Source of the DNA: Acidobacteriota bacterium
GTDB taxonomy: Bacteria; Acidobacteriota; Terriglobia; Acidiferrales; UBA7541
Direction: 5' to 3'
Length of the DNA: 64,000 nt
Assembly: GCA_003167215.1 (NCBI GenBank)
Contig: PMTV01000014.1
Location: 357,238-421,237 of the forward strand
Part shown: positions 35,404-45,224 of the stretch, one piece after another
Layout: every line of letters starts with the position of its first letter
How positions within the stretch are numbered: position 1 is the stretch's first letter
The notes under the pieces: model-generated
The model's database searches: none
Seen by the model: only the letters and a program-made list of their open reading frames with translations
Told to the model about the DNA's origin: nothing
Made by a program: the position numbers and the translations under genes

Positions 35404-35436
35404 AAAAGGGGGCGTCCTGGGACGCCCCCTTTTTTA
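35404..35436 (+). terminator. bidirectional intrinsic terminator
   Basis: Perfect 9-base stem GGGGGCGTC/GACGCCCCC (35408-35416 with 35421-35429) and a CTGG loop, with AAAA before and TTTTTT after. It can end transcription of the coiled-coil gene on the plus strand and of the small gene on the minus strand. Confidence 0.88.
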
Positions 35437-35604
35437 TTCCGATTTCTTCAGAGCGCGCTGTTTGCGCGTCAGGAACTTTTTAGCGAGTGCTGAAAGCTGA
35501 TCGTGCTTCAGTTTTCCTTGTTCGTAGAGTTGAACCTTCTTCTTTGCTACTTTCCGGCGGCGACGTTCCCGCTTCTGTGCTACATACCGCTTTTCATTTG
35601 CCAT
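35434..35604 (-). CDS. 56-residue highly basic protein
   Basis: A short gene starting at ATG 35604 with a near-perfect ribosome site (GGAGGG 6 bases upstream). It ends inside the T run of the terminator at 35404-35436. The protein is about 40 percent Lys and Arg (YVAQKRERRRKVAKKK near the N-terminus), with a predicted helix LKHDQLSALAKKFLTRKQ in the second half. Size and charge suggest an RNA or ribosome contact, but no family is recognised. Evidence that it is real is the ribosome site, the clean terminator and the lack of any competing gene. Confidence 0.65.
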   Translation of the reverse strand: MANEKRYVAQKRERRRRKVAKKKVQLYEQGKLKHDQLSALAKKFLTRKQRALKKSE

Positions 35605-35710
35605 TCAATACCCTCCGGGAAATAGGCGACATCTGATTGTAGCGGAGAAGGAAAATGATGCAAGGTTCGCCTGTGTCTTTGCCGCGGAGTTCGAGTACGA
35701 TTCTTAGGCT

Positions 35711-36883
35711 ATGCCTGTCACCGCTATTTATGCGAGCCGCATCCTCACTCCGCAGGAGGAGCTCCTCGACGCCGTTATTCTCGTTGAAGGCGGCCGCATC
35801 ACCGCAATCGGTCATCGCGACCAAGTGAAAATCCCGGAAGGCGCCGTGGATTACGTTGCCTCGGGCATGACCGTCGTTCCCGGCTTTGTTGACGTGCATA
35901 TCCACGGCGCTGGCGGCCATGATGTAATGGAAGCGACTCCTGCCGCGCTCGATTGCATAACCTCCACCGTTGCGCGCCATGGCACCACGTCGATCCTCGC
36001 GACAACCGTTACCGCTCCGGTCGACGAAACATGCAAGAGCCTTGAGGGAATCGCTCAATACATTCGGTCTCACGAGCACCAGGAAAATACCGGCTTGGCC
36101 GCGGAAATCTTGGGGATCCACCTGGAGGGCCCGTTTATTTCAAAAACTCGCCGGGGAGTCCATCCATCCGATAGCATCACGCGGCCGTCCCTAGAAATCC
36201 TGGATAAATTTCGCGCCGCCTCGGACGGCTTGATCCGTATCCTCACCGTTGCCCCCGAAGTCTCTGGTGCCCTGGATTTGATCCGCGCCGCAGTTACAAA
36301 TGGGATCGTGGCCGCTATCGGCCACACCGACGCGGATTACGAACAGGCTCGCGCCGCTATCCAAGCCGGAGCGCGCCATGCCGTACATTTCTACAACGCC
36401 ATGCGCCCGTTCTCGCACCGCGATCCAGGCGTGATTGGCGCTGTCCTCACCGAGCCCGATGTCACCGCTGAAATCATCGCTGACGGCATTCACGTCGCTG
36501 GCCCTGCCATCCAGGTTCTGCTTGGCACAAAAGGTTTCGACACCGTACTCCTCGCAAGTGATGGAACGGCGGCCACCGGAATGCCCGACGGAAATTTTCG
36601 TCTCGGAAATTTCGAAGTAACCGTGAAGGACGGCGTTTGCCGGAACTCGGAAGGAAAACTCGCCGGCAGCACTCTGACTCTCGATCGCGCACTGCGATAC
36701 ATTGTCGCGCTGGGCGTGCCTCTAATCGACGCGCTACGAATGGCCACAATTCTGCCCGCTCGTCGCCTTGGCCTTGCGGGAAAAAAAGGAATCATCGCCA
36801 TAGGCGCGGATTCGGATTTGGTGGTTCTCACACCGGATTTGCGCGTCGCAGGTGTAATGACGCGCGGCGTAGGCCTGGCTTAA
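35711..36883 (+). CDS. nagA: N-acetylglucosamine-6-phosphate deacetylase
   Basis: Amidohydrolase that removes the acetyl group from GlcNAc-6-phosphate in amino-sugar recycling. The 390 residues show the metal-binding start of the barrel PGFVDVHIHGAGGHD, the glutamate in GIHLEGPFIS, the histidines in AAIGHTDADYEQ and HFYNAM, and LLASDGTAATG containing the catalytic Asp. C-terminal ARRLGLAGKKGIIAIGADSDLVVL is the family end. No nagB or transporter is adjacent. Its stop overlaps by four bases the stop of the convergent glutaredoxin gene. Confidence 0.94.
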   Translation: MPVTAIYASRILTPQEELLDAVILVEGGRITAIGHRDQVKIPEGAVDYVASGMTVVPGFVDVHIHGAGGHDVMEATPAALDCITSTVARHGTTSILATTVTAPVDETCKSLEGIAQYIRSHEHQENTGLAAEILGIHLEGPFISKTRRGVHPSDSITRPSLEILDKFRAASDGLIRILTVAPEVSGALDLIRAAVTNGIVAAIGHTDADYEQARAAIQAGARHAVHFYNAMRPFSHRDPGVIGAVLTEPDVTAEIIADGIHVAGPAIQVLLGTKGFDTVLLASDGTAATGMPDGNFRLGNFEVTVKDGVCRNSEGKLAGSTLTLDRALRYIVALGVPLIDALRMATILPARRLGLAGKKGIIAIGADSDLVVLTPDLRVAGVMTRGVGLA

Positions 36884-37143
36884 TCTGCTAACTTGTTCAG
36901 CGGAATCTTCAGTTCTTCAGCAAGCAAGTAAGGGTCAAACGGGCTGCATGCGAAGAAGCGCCCATCGATTTCCAACGTGGGAACTTTTCGCTTGCCGTTG
37001 TTCGCGCGAAGCACGATTTCCTCTGCGTCAGGCGACTCATCAATATTCACCTCGCGAAAAGGTATTTTTCGCTCGCGGAGAAACTGTTTCGCGCGCCTGC
37101 AATCGCAGCACCAGCATGTCGAATACACAGTGATTTCAGCCAT
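36880..37143 (-). CDS. glutaredoxin/mycoredoxin-like protein
   Basis: An 87-residue thioredoxin-fold protein with the redox motif in STCWCCDCRRAKQFL: Cys-Cys-Asp-Cys in place of the usual Cys-x-x-Cys, plus one more Cys two positions earlier. The conserved cis-Pro block KVPTLEIDG and the N-terminal strand ITVYST are present. It most resembles mycoredoxin/NrdH-type proteins, which are reduced by thiol cofactors or thioredoxin reductase. It is on the same strand as the ATP synthase genes, 86 bases after atpC. Confidence 0.88.
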   Translation of the reverse strand: MAEITVYSTCWCCDCRRAKQFLRERKIPFREVNIDESPDAEEIVLRANNGKRKVPTLEIDGRFFACSPFDPYLLAEELKIPLNKLAD

Positions 37144-37229
37144 TCAGGTCCTTCTGTATGTTACCTATATTTGATGCTGGCAGGAACTAGCGGATGCCGA
37201 CTTGTGCTAACCCATTACTCCCACAGCAG

Positions 37230-37682
37230 TTAGTGCGTGGAGCGGCGTGAATCCTGCGGCGACCCCGAACCGCCGCCTTTCGAAGCTGTCTGCAAACGTG
37301 CTGTGGCCCGTTCAACTTTTGCCTCGGCCTCGCTCGATTCGGCTTCCTGCGTCCCAGGCTTGGCGGCTTCTGCCTGTGCCCGTTCAAGCGCCGCCCGAGA
37401 CCTCGCCACGTCGATTTCCTCGGCGCGTTCGGAAAGCTCGGCCAGCACGATTACGCGGTCGGGCAAAACTTCAGCGAATCCATTCATCACTGTCAGGTAA
37501 CGCGTCTCGGCGCCTTTGTGATACGTCAACGTGCCCACGCCCAGCAAAGTAATCAGTGGAGCGTGCCCCGGCAGGACGCCCAGGTAGCCGTCTTTCGCCG
37601 GCATTTCCAGCGATTGCACGTTCTCGCTCAGGACGTGCCGCTCGGGCGTCACCACTTGCAGTTCGATGGCTTCAGGTAGCAT
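37230..37682 (-). CDS. atpC: ATP synthase F1 epsilon subunit
   Basis: Central-stalk subunit that couples rotation and regulates ATP hydrolysis. The N-terminal beta barrel is typical (IELQVVTPERHVLSENVQSLEMPAKDGYLGVLPGHAPL), then the helical part with DVARSRAALERAQAEA. At 150 residues it is longer than usual because of a Ser/Gly/Glu-rich C-terminal tail of about 35 residues. It closes the minus-strand ATP synthase series, 28 bases after atpD. Confidence 0.93.
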   Translation of the reverse strand: MLPEAIELQVVTPERHVLSENVQSLEMPAKDGYLGVLPGHAPLITLLGVGTLTYHKGAETRYLTVMNGFAEVLPDRVIVLAELSERAEEIDVARSRAALERAQAEAAKPGTQEAESSEAEAKVERATARLQTASKGGGSGSPQDSRRSTH

Positions 37683-37710
37683 TTACGCTCAGGCTCGCGC
37701 GGCCGAAAAA

Positions 37711-39198
<1,488 letters not shown>

Positions 39199-39204
39199 CT
39201 ACGG

Positions 39205-40146
39205 CTACCCCATAGCGGAAGCTGCGCCGCTGACAATCTCGATAATTTCCTTGGTAATTCCCGCCTGCCGGATCTTGTTCATCTGCAAAGTTAATTTGTC
39301 GATCAGTTCCGATGCATTTCGCGTCGCCGCATCCATCGCCGTCATACGCGCGGCGTGCTCAGCCGCGGCCGATTCGAGCAAAATTCGATAAATTTCAGTT
39401 TCAAGATAACGTGGTACCAAAGCCCGGAAAATTTCTTCCACCGGCTGCTCGTAAATGTAATCAACCAACAGCTCGCCGCCTCTGGGCGCCTGCTCCATGG
39501 GAAGAGAGCTTCCCGGCCCGGCATGACTGGCAAGCGACTTTTCCCCGTCTTTCTCTCCCGCGCTCACGACCTCCGGATCGACTGGCAGCAATTTCTGCGC
39601 TTGCAGGTTCTGCACCATCACATTCTTAAACTCGTTGTAAATCGCGTACACCGCATCCACTTCGCCGCTGATGTAAAGCTCGGCTATACGCGCCGCAATT
39701 TCCTTGGCTTTCGAAAATTCCACCTTTGCAGACACATCCAAATATTCGCCGGCAAACTTCAGGCCCCTCTTCCGGAAAGTGTCGCGCCCCTTTTTACCCA
39801 CCACTACCAGCTCTATCTGCTTCGACGAATGCTCCCGCATGAATTCGCTCGCGTGCCGGATCACGTTCGAATTGAAAGCTCCCGCCAGGCTGCGGTCGCC
39901 CGTAAGCACAACCACCAGGATCTTTTCTTCCGGCCGCCTGACCAGCAGCGGATGCGCCACATTTTCCATGCGCGCCGCCGCCGAGCGCAAAACTCGCAGA
40001 ATCTCGTGCGCGTAGGGCCTCGCCGCAAACACACCTTCCTGCGCGCGCCGCAGTTTTGCCGCCGCCACGAACTTCATCGCCCGCGTAATCTGCTGCGTAT
40101 TCTTTACCGATCGAACCCGCCGCCGATAATCAAGTAGTGTAGGCAT
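39205..40146 (-). CDS. atpG: ATP synthase F1 gamma subunit
   Basis: Rotor shaft of F1, 313 residues. The N-terminal helix (RRRVRSVKNTQQITRAMKFVAAAKLRRAQ) and the C-terminal helix (AARMTAMDAATRNASELIDKLTLQMNKIRQAGITKEIIEIVSGAAS) are canonical. The family is usually about 290 residues. The extra length is a loop of about 25-30 polar residues around 195-225 (SAGEKDGEKSLASHAGPG and onward), outside the core coiled coil. Spacing to atpA is 30 bases. Confidence 0.95.
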   Translation of the reverse strand: MPTLLDYRRRVRSVKNTQQITRAMKFVAAAKLRRAQEGVFAARPYAHEILRVLRSAAARMENVAHPLLVRRPEEKILVVVLTGDRSLAGAFNSNVIRHASEFMREHSSKQIELVVVGKKGRDTFRKRGLKFAGEYLDVSAKVEFSKAKEIAARIAELYISGEVDAVYAIYNEFKNVMVQNLQAQKLLPVDPEVVSAGEKDGEKSLASHAGPGSSLPMEQAPRGGELLVDYIYEQPVEEIFRALVPRYLETEIYRILLESAAAEHAARMTAMDAATRNASELIDKLTLQMNKIRQAGITKEIIEIVSGAASAMG

Positions 40147-40176
40147 CGAAACCTGTGTCTGATTTTTCCGCTCGAA

Positions 40177-41772
40177 TTAATGCGCCGCCGGAGCCGGTTT
40201 TGCTGCCGCGCTCGCTTCCTTTTTCGCGCCGGCATCCGCTTCCGCCTTCGCTGGATGCGACGCTCTAAATGTTTCTTTGAATGCATCCAGCGCTTTCTTC
40301 GCTTCCGCGCGAATCTCGTCGTCAAACGCCTTTTTCTCGCGTATGGATTTCAGCAACCCGCCGTAGTTCGTTTCGATAAACGGATACATTTCCAGCTCGA
40401 ACTGGCGGCACTGCGATACTTCCAAATCCTCGAGATACCGGTTCGCCGCTGCGTAAATAATCAAAACCTGCTTTTCCACCGGCAGCGGCTGGTACTGATC
40501 TTGTTTCAGAATTTCCACCAGGCGCTGGCCGCGAGCGAGTTGCGCTTGCGTCGCTTTGTCCAACTGCTCGGTCCCAAACTGCGCGAACGCCGCCAAATCG
40601 CGGTATTGCGCCAGATCCAGCCGCAGTGTGCCCGCCACTTGCCGCATGGCCTTAATCTGCGCGTTGCCGCCGACGCGGCTCACCGAAAGCCCCACGTTCA
40701 CCGCCGGCCGGACGCCGCTGTTGAAAAGATCCGCTTCCAGGTAAATCTGCCCGTCCGTGATGGAAATCACATTGGTCGGAATGTAAGCCGAAATATCGCC
40801 CGCCTGCGTTTCGATCACCGGCAGCGCCGTCAGCGAACCCGCTCCAAGCTCATCATTTAATTTCGCTGCGCGTTCCAGCAAGCGTGAGTGCAAAAAGAAA
40901 ACGTCGCCGGGAAACGCTTCGCGGCCCGGAGGACGCCTTAGCAGCAAGGAAATTTCGCGATAGGCCTGCGCGTGCTTCGAAAGGTCGTCGTAGAAGCACA
41001 CCGCGTGGCGCTTCGTATCTCGAAAGTACTCGCCAATAGCGCATGCCGCGAATGGCGCAATGTACTGCATCGACGCCGACTCCGAGGCCGACGCGGCCAC
41101 CACGATACTGTGCTCCATCGCGCCGTTATCGGTGAGGATCTTCACGATTTGCGCGATGGTCGAACGCTTCTGCCCGATGGCGCAATAGATACAAATCATG
41201 TCGCCGCCGCGCTGGTTGATGATCGTATCCAAAATGATCGCTGTCTTTCCGGTCTGCCGGTCTCCAATAATCAACTCGCGCTGTCCGCGCCCGATCGGAA
41301 TCATCGCGTCAATGGACTTGATTCCCGTTTGAACCGGCTCGCGCACCGGCTGCCGGTCAATCACGCCAGGCGCCAGACGCTCCAGCGCATTCCGCTTATC
41401 GGTTTGAATGGGCCCCTTGTCGTCCACCGGGTTTCCCAGCGCGTCCACGACGCGCCCGAGCATTGCATCGCCCACCGGCACGGACATAATCTTGTTCGTC
41501 CGCTTGACGATGTCGCCTTCTTCGATCTTTGTGTAGTCTCCCAGCAGCACCACGCCCACCTGGTCTTCTTCCAGGTTCAGCGCGATTCCGAAAACGTCAT
41601 TCGGAAACGCGAGCATCTCGCCCGCCATGCATTTATCCAGTCCGTGAACGCGCGCAATTCCGTCGCCGACCGAGATCACCGATCCCACTTCGTCAACCGC
41701 CAGCGTCTGCTGGTAGTTCTCGATCTGTTCGCGCAATATTTTTGTAATCTCGTCCGCTTTGATGTTCGCCAT
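40177..41772 (-). CDS. atpA: ATP synthase F1 alpha subunit
   Basis: Non-catalytic nucleotide-binding subunit, 531 residues. It has the P-loop GDRQTGKT, the arginine finger in [10 protein letters not shown], and the conserved N-terminal [20 protein letters not shown]-terminal Ala/Lys/Glu-rich tail of about 25 residues extends beyond the usual end. It follows atpH at 23 bases. The gene order b'-b-delta-alpha-gamma-beta-epsilon is the standard F1 order with the F0 a and c genes missing. Confidence 0.97.
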   Translation of the reverse strand: MANIKADEITKILREQIENYQQTLAVDEVGSVISVGDGIARVHGLDKCMAGEMLAFPNDVFGIALNLEEDQVGVVLLGDYTKIEEGDIVKRTNKIMSVPVGDAMLGRVVDALGNPVDDKGPIQTDKRNALERLAPGVIDRQPVREPVQTGIKSIDAMIPIGRGQRELIIGDRQTGKTAIILDTIINQRGGDMICIYCAIGQKRSTIAQIVKILTDNGAMEHSIVVAASASESASMQYIAPFAACAIGEYFRDTKRHAVCFYDDLSKHAQAYREISLLLRRPPGREAFPGDVFFLHSRLLERAAKLNDELGAGSLTALPVIETQAGDISAYIPTNVISITDGQIYLEADLFNSGVRPAVNVGLSVSRVGGNAQIKAMRQVAGTLRLDLAQYRDLAAFAQFGTEQLDKATQAQLARGQRLVEILKQDQYQPLPVEKQVLIIYAAANRYLEDLEVSQCRQFELEMYPFIETNYGGLLKSIREKKAFDDEIRAEAKKALDAFKETFRASHPAKAEADAGAKKEASAAAKPAPAAH

Positions 41773-41795
41773 TCCCGCTCCTGAATTTCGACCGC

Positions 41796-42332
41796 CTATT
41801 CTGTTTCCAACCGCTCGCGCAGGCGGTTCAACTGCTCTCGCACCGACCCGTCATAAATTGTTGACCCCACGCGCACCACAGCGCCGCCCAGCAGCGTTTT
41901 GTCTTGACGGAAGCTTGCTTCGATTTTCTTGCCCGTGCGCCGCTCGAGCATCGCGGTCAACTGCTGCCGCTCCGCCCCGCTCAGTTCCCGGGCCGAACTC
42001 ACTTCTGCCTCGGCGATTCCCATTCGCATGTTCAATTGCTGCTGCAAAGCGGCGGGAATCTCGTGCAGTATCTCTGTGCGGCGATGGTCCACGATCAGGT
42101 AAAGAAAGTTTTGCACCGCAGCATCCAACCCCATCTTCGAGGCCACTTCGTGGATCACCTTGTGCTTTACGTCGCTGCTTACCACCGGGCTTTCCAGAGC
42201 ATTCCGCAGATCCGCCGAGGAAAGAAATACCGCAACGAATGTCCCCAGATCGCCCTTCACCTTGTCCGCGAGCTTCCGCTCCAGCGCTACTTCCGCCAGC
42301 GCCGCGGCGTATCTTTCTGCCACTGCGCTCAA
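41796..42332 (-). CDS. atpH: ATP synthase F1 delta subunit
   Basis: Peripheral-stalk subunit joining F1 to the b subunits, 178 residues. The N-terminal bundle opens with [15 protein letters not shown]. The C-terminal part contains the conserved [14 protein letters not shown] and [24 protein letters not shown], typical of the OSCP/delta family. The start overlaps the end of the b-subunit gene by four bases (ATGA-type), so translation is coupled. Confidence 0.92.
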   Translation of the reverse strand: MSAVAERYAAALAEVALERKLADKVKGDLGTFVAVFLSSADLRNALESPVVSSDVKHKVIHEVASKMGLDAAVQNFLYLIVDHRRTEILHEIPAALQQQLNMRMGIAEAEVSSARELSGAERQQLTAMLERRTGKKIEASFRQDKTLLGGAVVRVGSTIYDGSVREQLNRLRERLETE

Positions 42333-42910
42333 TTGACGCTCCTCTCGAGTTCCGCCACGAATGTCCGAAACAGCGCCGTCTCAGCTTCCGGCGTCATCTC
42401 TTTCGACAGCAAAACTTCCGCGCGCTCCACCGCCAGCCGCGCAGCCAGCGCTTTTAATTCCAAACGCGCAGCGCGGCCCGCCGCTTCTATCTCCATCTGG
42501 GCCGCATGCTCAATTCTGTCCGCTTCGGAACGAGCCAGCGCGCGCAGCCGCTTTGCTTCCGCTTCCGCATCGCGCTTCGCTTCAACGCGCAGCCTCTTAA
42601 CCTCGTCCTCGAGTCCCGCCAGTTTCTTCTGAATTTCGTCTCTCTGCCGGTTAGCAGCTTCGCGCGCCCTCGCGCCCTCGGCGATTTTTCCCGCCGTCTC
42701 TTCCGCCTGTGCCCGAAAATAGGGCCCGCCCCACTTCACCGCCGCAAACGCAATCACGCCGAAAACGATCGCAAAATTCAGCCAGCGAAATACCAGGCCC
42801 ATGCCGGTTTCCGTCGGCGGCGGCGTTTCTCTCTCCGTCGCCAACACCGGCAACACCGCGAGAAACAAAAATACGGCCAAGAACCCGGCAGCCCCTAGCA
42901 GGCGTTTCAT
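42329..42910 (-). CDS. atpF: ATP synthase F0 b-type subunit (second copy, with N-terminal extension)
   Basis: A 193-residue stator subunit. A first hydrophobic segment (residues 5-22, LLGAAGFLAVFLFLAVLP, ending LATERETP) reads like a signal peptide. The usual membrane anchor follows at about 38-60 (GLVFRWLNFAIVFGVIAFAAVKW), then a long Ala/Glu/Arg coiled coil. It differs clearly from the adjacent b-type gene, so the pair probably forms a b/b' heterodimer. Its start overlaps the end of the upstream b-type gene, and its end overlaps atpH. Confidence 0.88.
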   Translation of the reverse strand: MKRLLGAAGFLAVFLFLAVLPVLATERETPPPTETGMGLVFRWLNFAIVFGVIAFAAVKWGGPYFRAQAEETAGKIAEGARAREAANRQRDEIQKKLAGLEDEVKRLRVEAKRDAEAEAKRLRALARSEADRIEHAAQMEIEAAGRAARLELKALAARLAVERAEVLLSKEMTPEAETALFRTFVAELERSVN

Positions 42911-43374
42911 CGCGACGCTCCGCCTTGCATCGGCGAGGGATTTTCGAGAATGATCCGCGCGATTTCGCGCGCCAGAACATCGGTCTGGCTCGCCGCGTCC
43001 TTGCCCGCCGACTCCAGCTCACCGGCAATTTTCTTCTTCGCCGCAGCTACTTCCTCTAGTGCGCGGCTGCGCATTGCTTTTAGCAACTTCGCGCGCTCGT
43101 CCAGAACCAATTGCCGTGCAGCCTCTTGTTCTACATAAATTTCCGCGCGCGCTTTTCTCAGCGCCTCGTTGTAGGCCTGCAATTCGCTCGCCGCTTCAGC
43201 TTCCATGGCCGCGGCTTCCGCGCGCGCACCTTCGATCTTCGCGGCCCGCTCCGCCATCGCTTTTTGAATCGGTGTGAAGAATGCCCAGCGCAGGAATAAG
43301 TAGAAGAGAAAAACGATAATGACTGTGGGCACAGCTTGAAGGAACAGATCAGCGAGCTGGTGGAGAATTTCCAT
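42907..43374 (-). CDS. ATP synthase F0 b-type subunit (first copy, b'-like)
   Basis: A 155-residue stator subunit with a single N-terminal anchor (about 14-32, AVPTVIIVFLFYLFLRWAFF), the FTPIQKAMAERAAKIEGA junction typical of b/b' subunits, and a heptad-rich Ala/Glu helix to the end. It is the first gene of the ATP synthase series. It is probably the b' partner of the next gene, because only the other copy has an extra N-terminal segment. Which of the two is functionally b is not decidable here. Confidence 0.88.
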   Translation of the reverse strand: MEILHQLADLFLQAVPTVIIVFLFYLFLRWAFFTPIQKAMAERAAKIEGARAEAAAMEAEAASELQAYNEALRKARAEIYVEQEAARQLVLDERAKLLKAMRSRALEEVAAAKKKIAGELESAGKDAASQTDVLAREIARIILENPSPMQGGASR

Positions 43375-43479
43375 GGTCAGGAGAAATTACGGATCTGCGC
43401 CCCGTTTAAAAACTCTTCGCATGCATCGGAGCTCACCCTCGCTCGCCGAAGCACGCTTCTAGGATCAACAAAGCTCGTG

Positions 43480-43508
43480 ATTATCGCATCGCCATCCGCT
43501 AACGTCAA
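43480..43508 (-). promoter_or_regulatory. strong promoter of the ATP synthase operon
   Basis: Read on the minus strand: TTGACG (43508-43503), a 17-base spacer and GATAAT (43485-43480), each matching five of six consensus positions. The leader before the first b-type gene would be about 100 bases. Confidence 0.65.
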
Positions 43509-43564
43509 CGCCGAGCTTGTTGCCGGCGAAAAGCGTCCAGCGGCTTTAAACCTTCACCACCCGC

Positions 43565-44542
43565 CTATCGCTCTGACTGAAACACGTCCTTCCGGCTGAC
43601 CACGATCCACAGCAACAAACTCAGCAGCGGCACCGCAAAAATCACGCCAAACCAAATCGGAACGTGCATCGGGGACGGCGGCGTCCCCAAAGTGCCCTGC
43701 ATGTCGCTCAACATCTCGCTCATGGCCTGTTCGAAACGCGCCTGCGTCCCTGGGATCAGCACCATTGTCAGCGAATTAAAAATCAAGAACTGAAAATAGT
43801 AAATTGCCAGCGTGCGCCCCCAGGGCCTGAGTTTCAGCAATCCAAATCCTATGAGCGACTGAACCAGCGCGAGCGCCAGCATCAGCATCGACGCATAGGT
43901 TCCCTTAAAAAAGTATCCCAGAAAAAAGACTGGCGGATTCACCGAGAGACCAAGCACGCCGATGAACCCGCTGATCAGCAGCCACCAAGCGATCAGCGTG
44001 ATGCTCAGCGGTCGCGCGTAAGGCGAAATAACCTCCCCTCCGGGCATTCCCTCCAGCCCGGGTATTCTCACTTTCAGGAATTGGTCCTTCGTCGATCGTT
44101 TGTTGAAGAAGTAAATCCACCAACCGCCCAGCGCCGCCAGGATTCCGTAAAGGACTGCCATGAAAATCCGCGTTGCCGCCAGCATCTCCTTCGTCAGTTC
44201 CGGACTCGGAGCCGTCCCCGGCGGCGGGAACGGCATGAACAGGAACATCAGAAGCCCGGGAATACAAACGAAAAGCAGCAATGCGCTGAAAACCAGCATC
44301 GAGATTCTCGCCCACTCTCGCAGTCGCATCAGACCCGTTCCGGACGCGATGCCCCAGGCCGCAGCCGCGAACAAAACGAGCGCAAGGAAAACCATGAAAT
44401 ATTTCAAGAAATGTACTTGGTTTTCGGGAATTGGAAGATCGCTGGACGAAGCGAAAAGCATCATCACTCCCGCCAGGAGTGTTAGGCCGCTGCCGAATAA
44501 CACGATAACTGCGGTCACCGTCACGCCAACCGATCGATTCAT
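43565..44542 (-). CDS. polytopic membrane protein with an internal duplication
   Basis: A 325-residue protein with about eight hydrophobic segments arranged as two similar halves of four. Matching landmarks are GTGLMRLREWARISML versus GFGLLKLRPWGRTLAI, and the ends WWIYFFNKRSTKDQF versus LLWIVVSRKDVFQ. The central linker contains RIPGLEGMPGGEVISPYARP. No transport or enzyme motif is recognised. It lies alone between the ATP synthase promoter region and the divergent VOC gene, and its role is unknown. Confidence 0.75.
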   Translation of the reverse strand: MNRSVGVTVTAVIVLFGSGLTLLAGVMMLFASSSDLPIPENQVHFLKYFMVFLALVLFAAAAWGIASGTGLMRLREWARISMLVFSALLLFVCIPGLLMFLFMPFPPPGTAPSPELTKEMLAATRIFMAVLYGILAALGGWWIYFFNKRSTKDQFLKVRIPGLEGMPGGEVISPYARPLSITLIAWWLLISGFIGVLGLSVNPPVFFLGYFFKGTYASMLMLALALVQSLIGFGLLKLRPWGRTLAIYYFQFLIFNSLTMVLIPGTQARFEQAMSEMLSDMQGTLGTPPSPMHVPIWFGVIFAVPLLSLLLWIVVSRKDVFQSER

Positions 44543-44650
44543 ACCCCACCTTGTGCAAGTTTTGGCCAGAAGTATACATTATTGCCGCTGGCTGCTTATC
44601 GAGTCAGGTTGCAAGAGTCTGCCCGAATGCCCGGCGAACCGGAGGATTCC

Positions 44651-45109
44651 ATGGCAATTAATATCAGAGGTCTCGCCCCCCTGCTCCAGGTTTTCGACAT
44701 GCCGACCGCCGTCCATTTCTACCGCGACATACTCGGCTTCGAACTTGTCACCACATCTCGCCCCGGCGACCACTTCGGTTGGGCGCTCCTCAAACTGAAT
44801 GGCGTGGAAATAATGCTCAACACTGCTTACGAAGAAGATCAACGGCCATCCGCCCCCGATCCCGCTCGCGTCGCCGCGCATAACGACACCGCTCTCTTCT
44901 TCGGTTGCGAAGATCTGGACGGCGCTTACCGGCATCTCCGCGCTCACGGCCTCAGTGTGAAAGAGCCGGCCGTCGCGCCCTACGGCATGAAGCAGTTGTA
45001 CGTCACCGATCCCGACGGCTACGGCCTATGCTTTCAGTGGCCAGCCGATCAGCATACGCGGAATCAGTGGAAGGCCTGGTACGGCCTCAACTCTGATCAC
45101 CCGAAATAG
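44651..45109 (+). CDS. VOC-family (glyoxalase/bleomycin-resistance fold) protein
   Basis: A 152-residue vicinal-oxygen-chelate fold protein. Two beta-alpha-beta-beta-beta modules are visible: PLLQVFDMPTAVHFYRDILGFELV and TALFFGCEDLDGAYRHLRAHG ... KQLYVTDPDGYGLCFQWP. The C-terminal strand VTDPDGYGLCFQ supplies a metal-site position in related enzymes. Members include lyases, dioxygenases and drug-binding proteins; specificity is open. The ATG at 44651 follows GGAGG, which decides against the longer frame from 44582. Confidence 0.86.
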   Translation: MAINIRGLAPLLQVFDMPTAVHFYRDILGFELVTTSRPGDHFGWALLKLNGVEIMLNTAYEEDQRPSAPDPARVAAHNDTALFFGCEDLDGAYRHLRAHGLSVKEPAVAPYGMKQLYVTDPDGYGLCFQWPADQHTRNQWKAWYGLNSDHPK

Positions 45110-45224
45110 CTCTCGCTGGCGCGGCAGGCCGTGAGTTCGATACAATCTCCGTTTGGCCGCTGCGGCGAAGTCTTCTCCGTGCGTCGCAATGGCTAGCCGT
45201 CCGGATTCTTCAAGGAGACATTTG

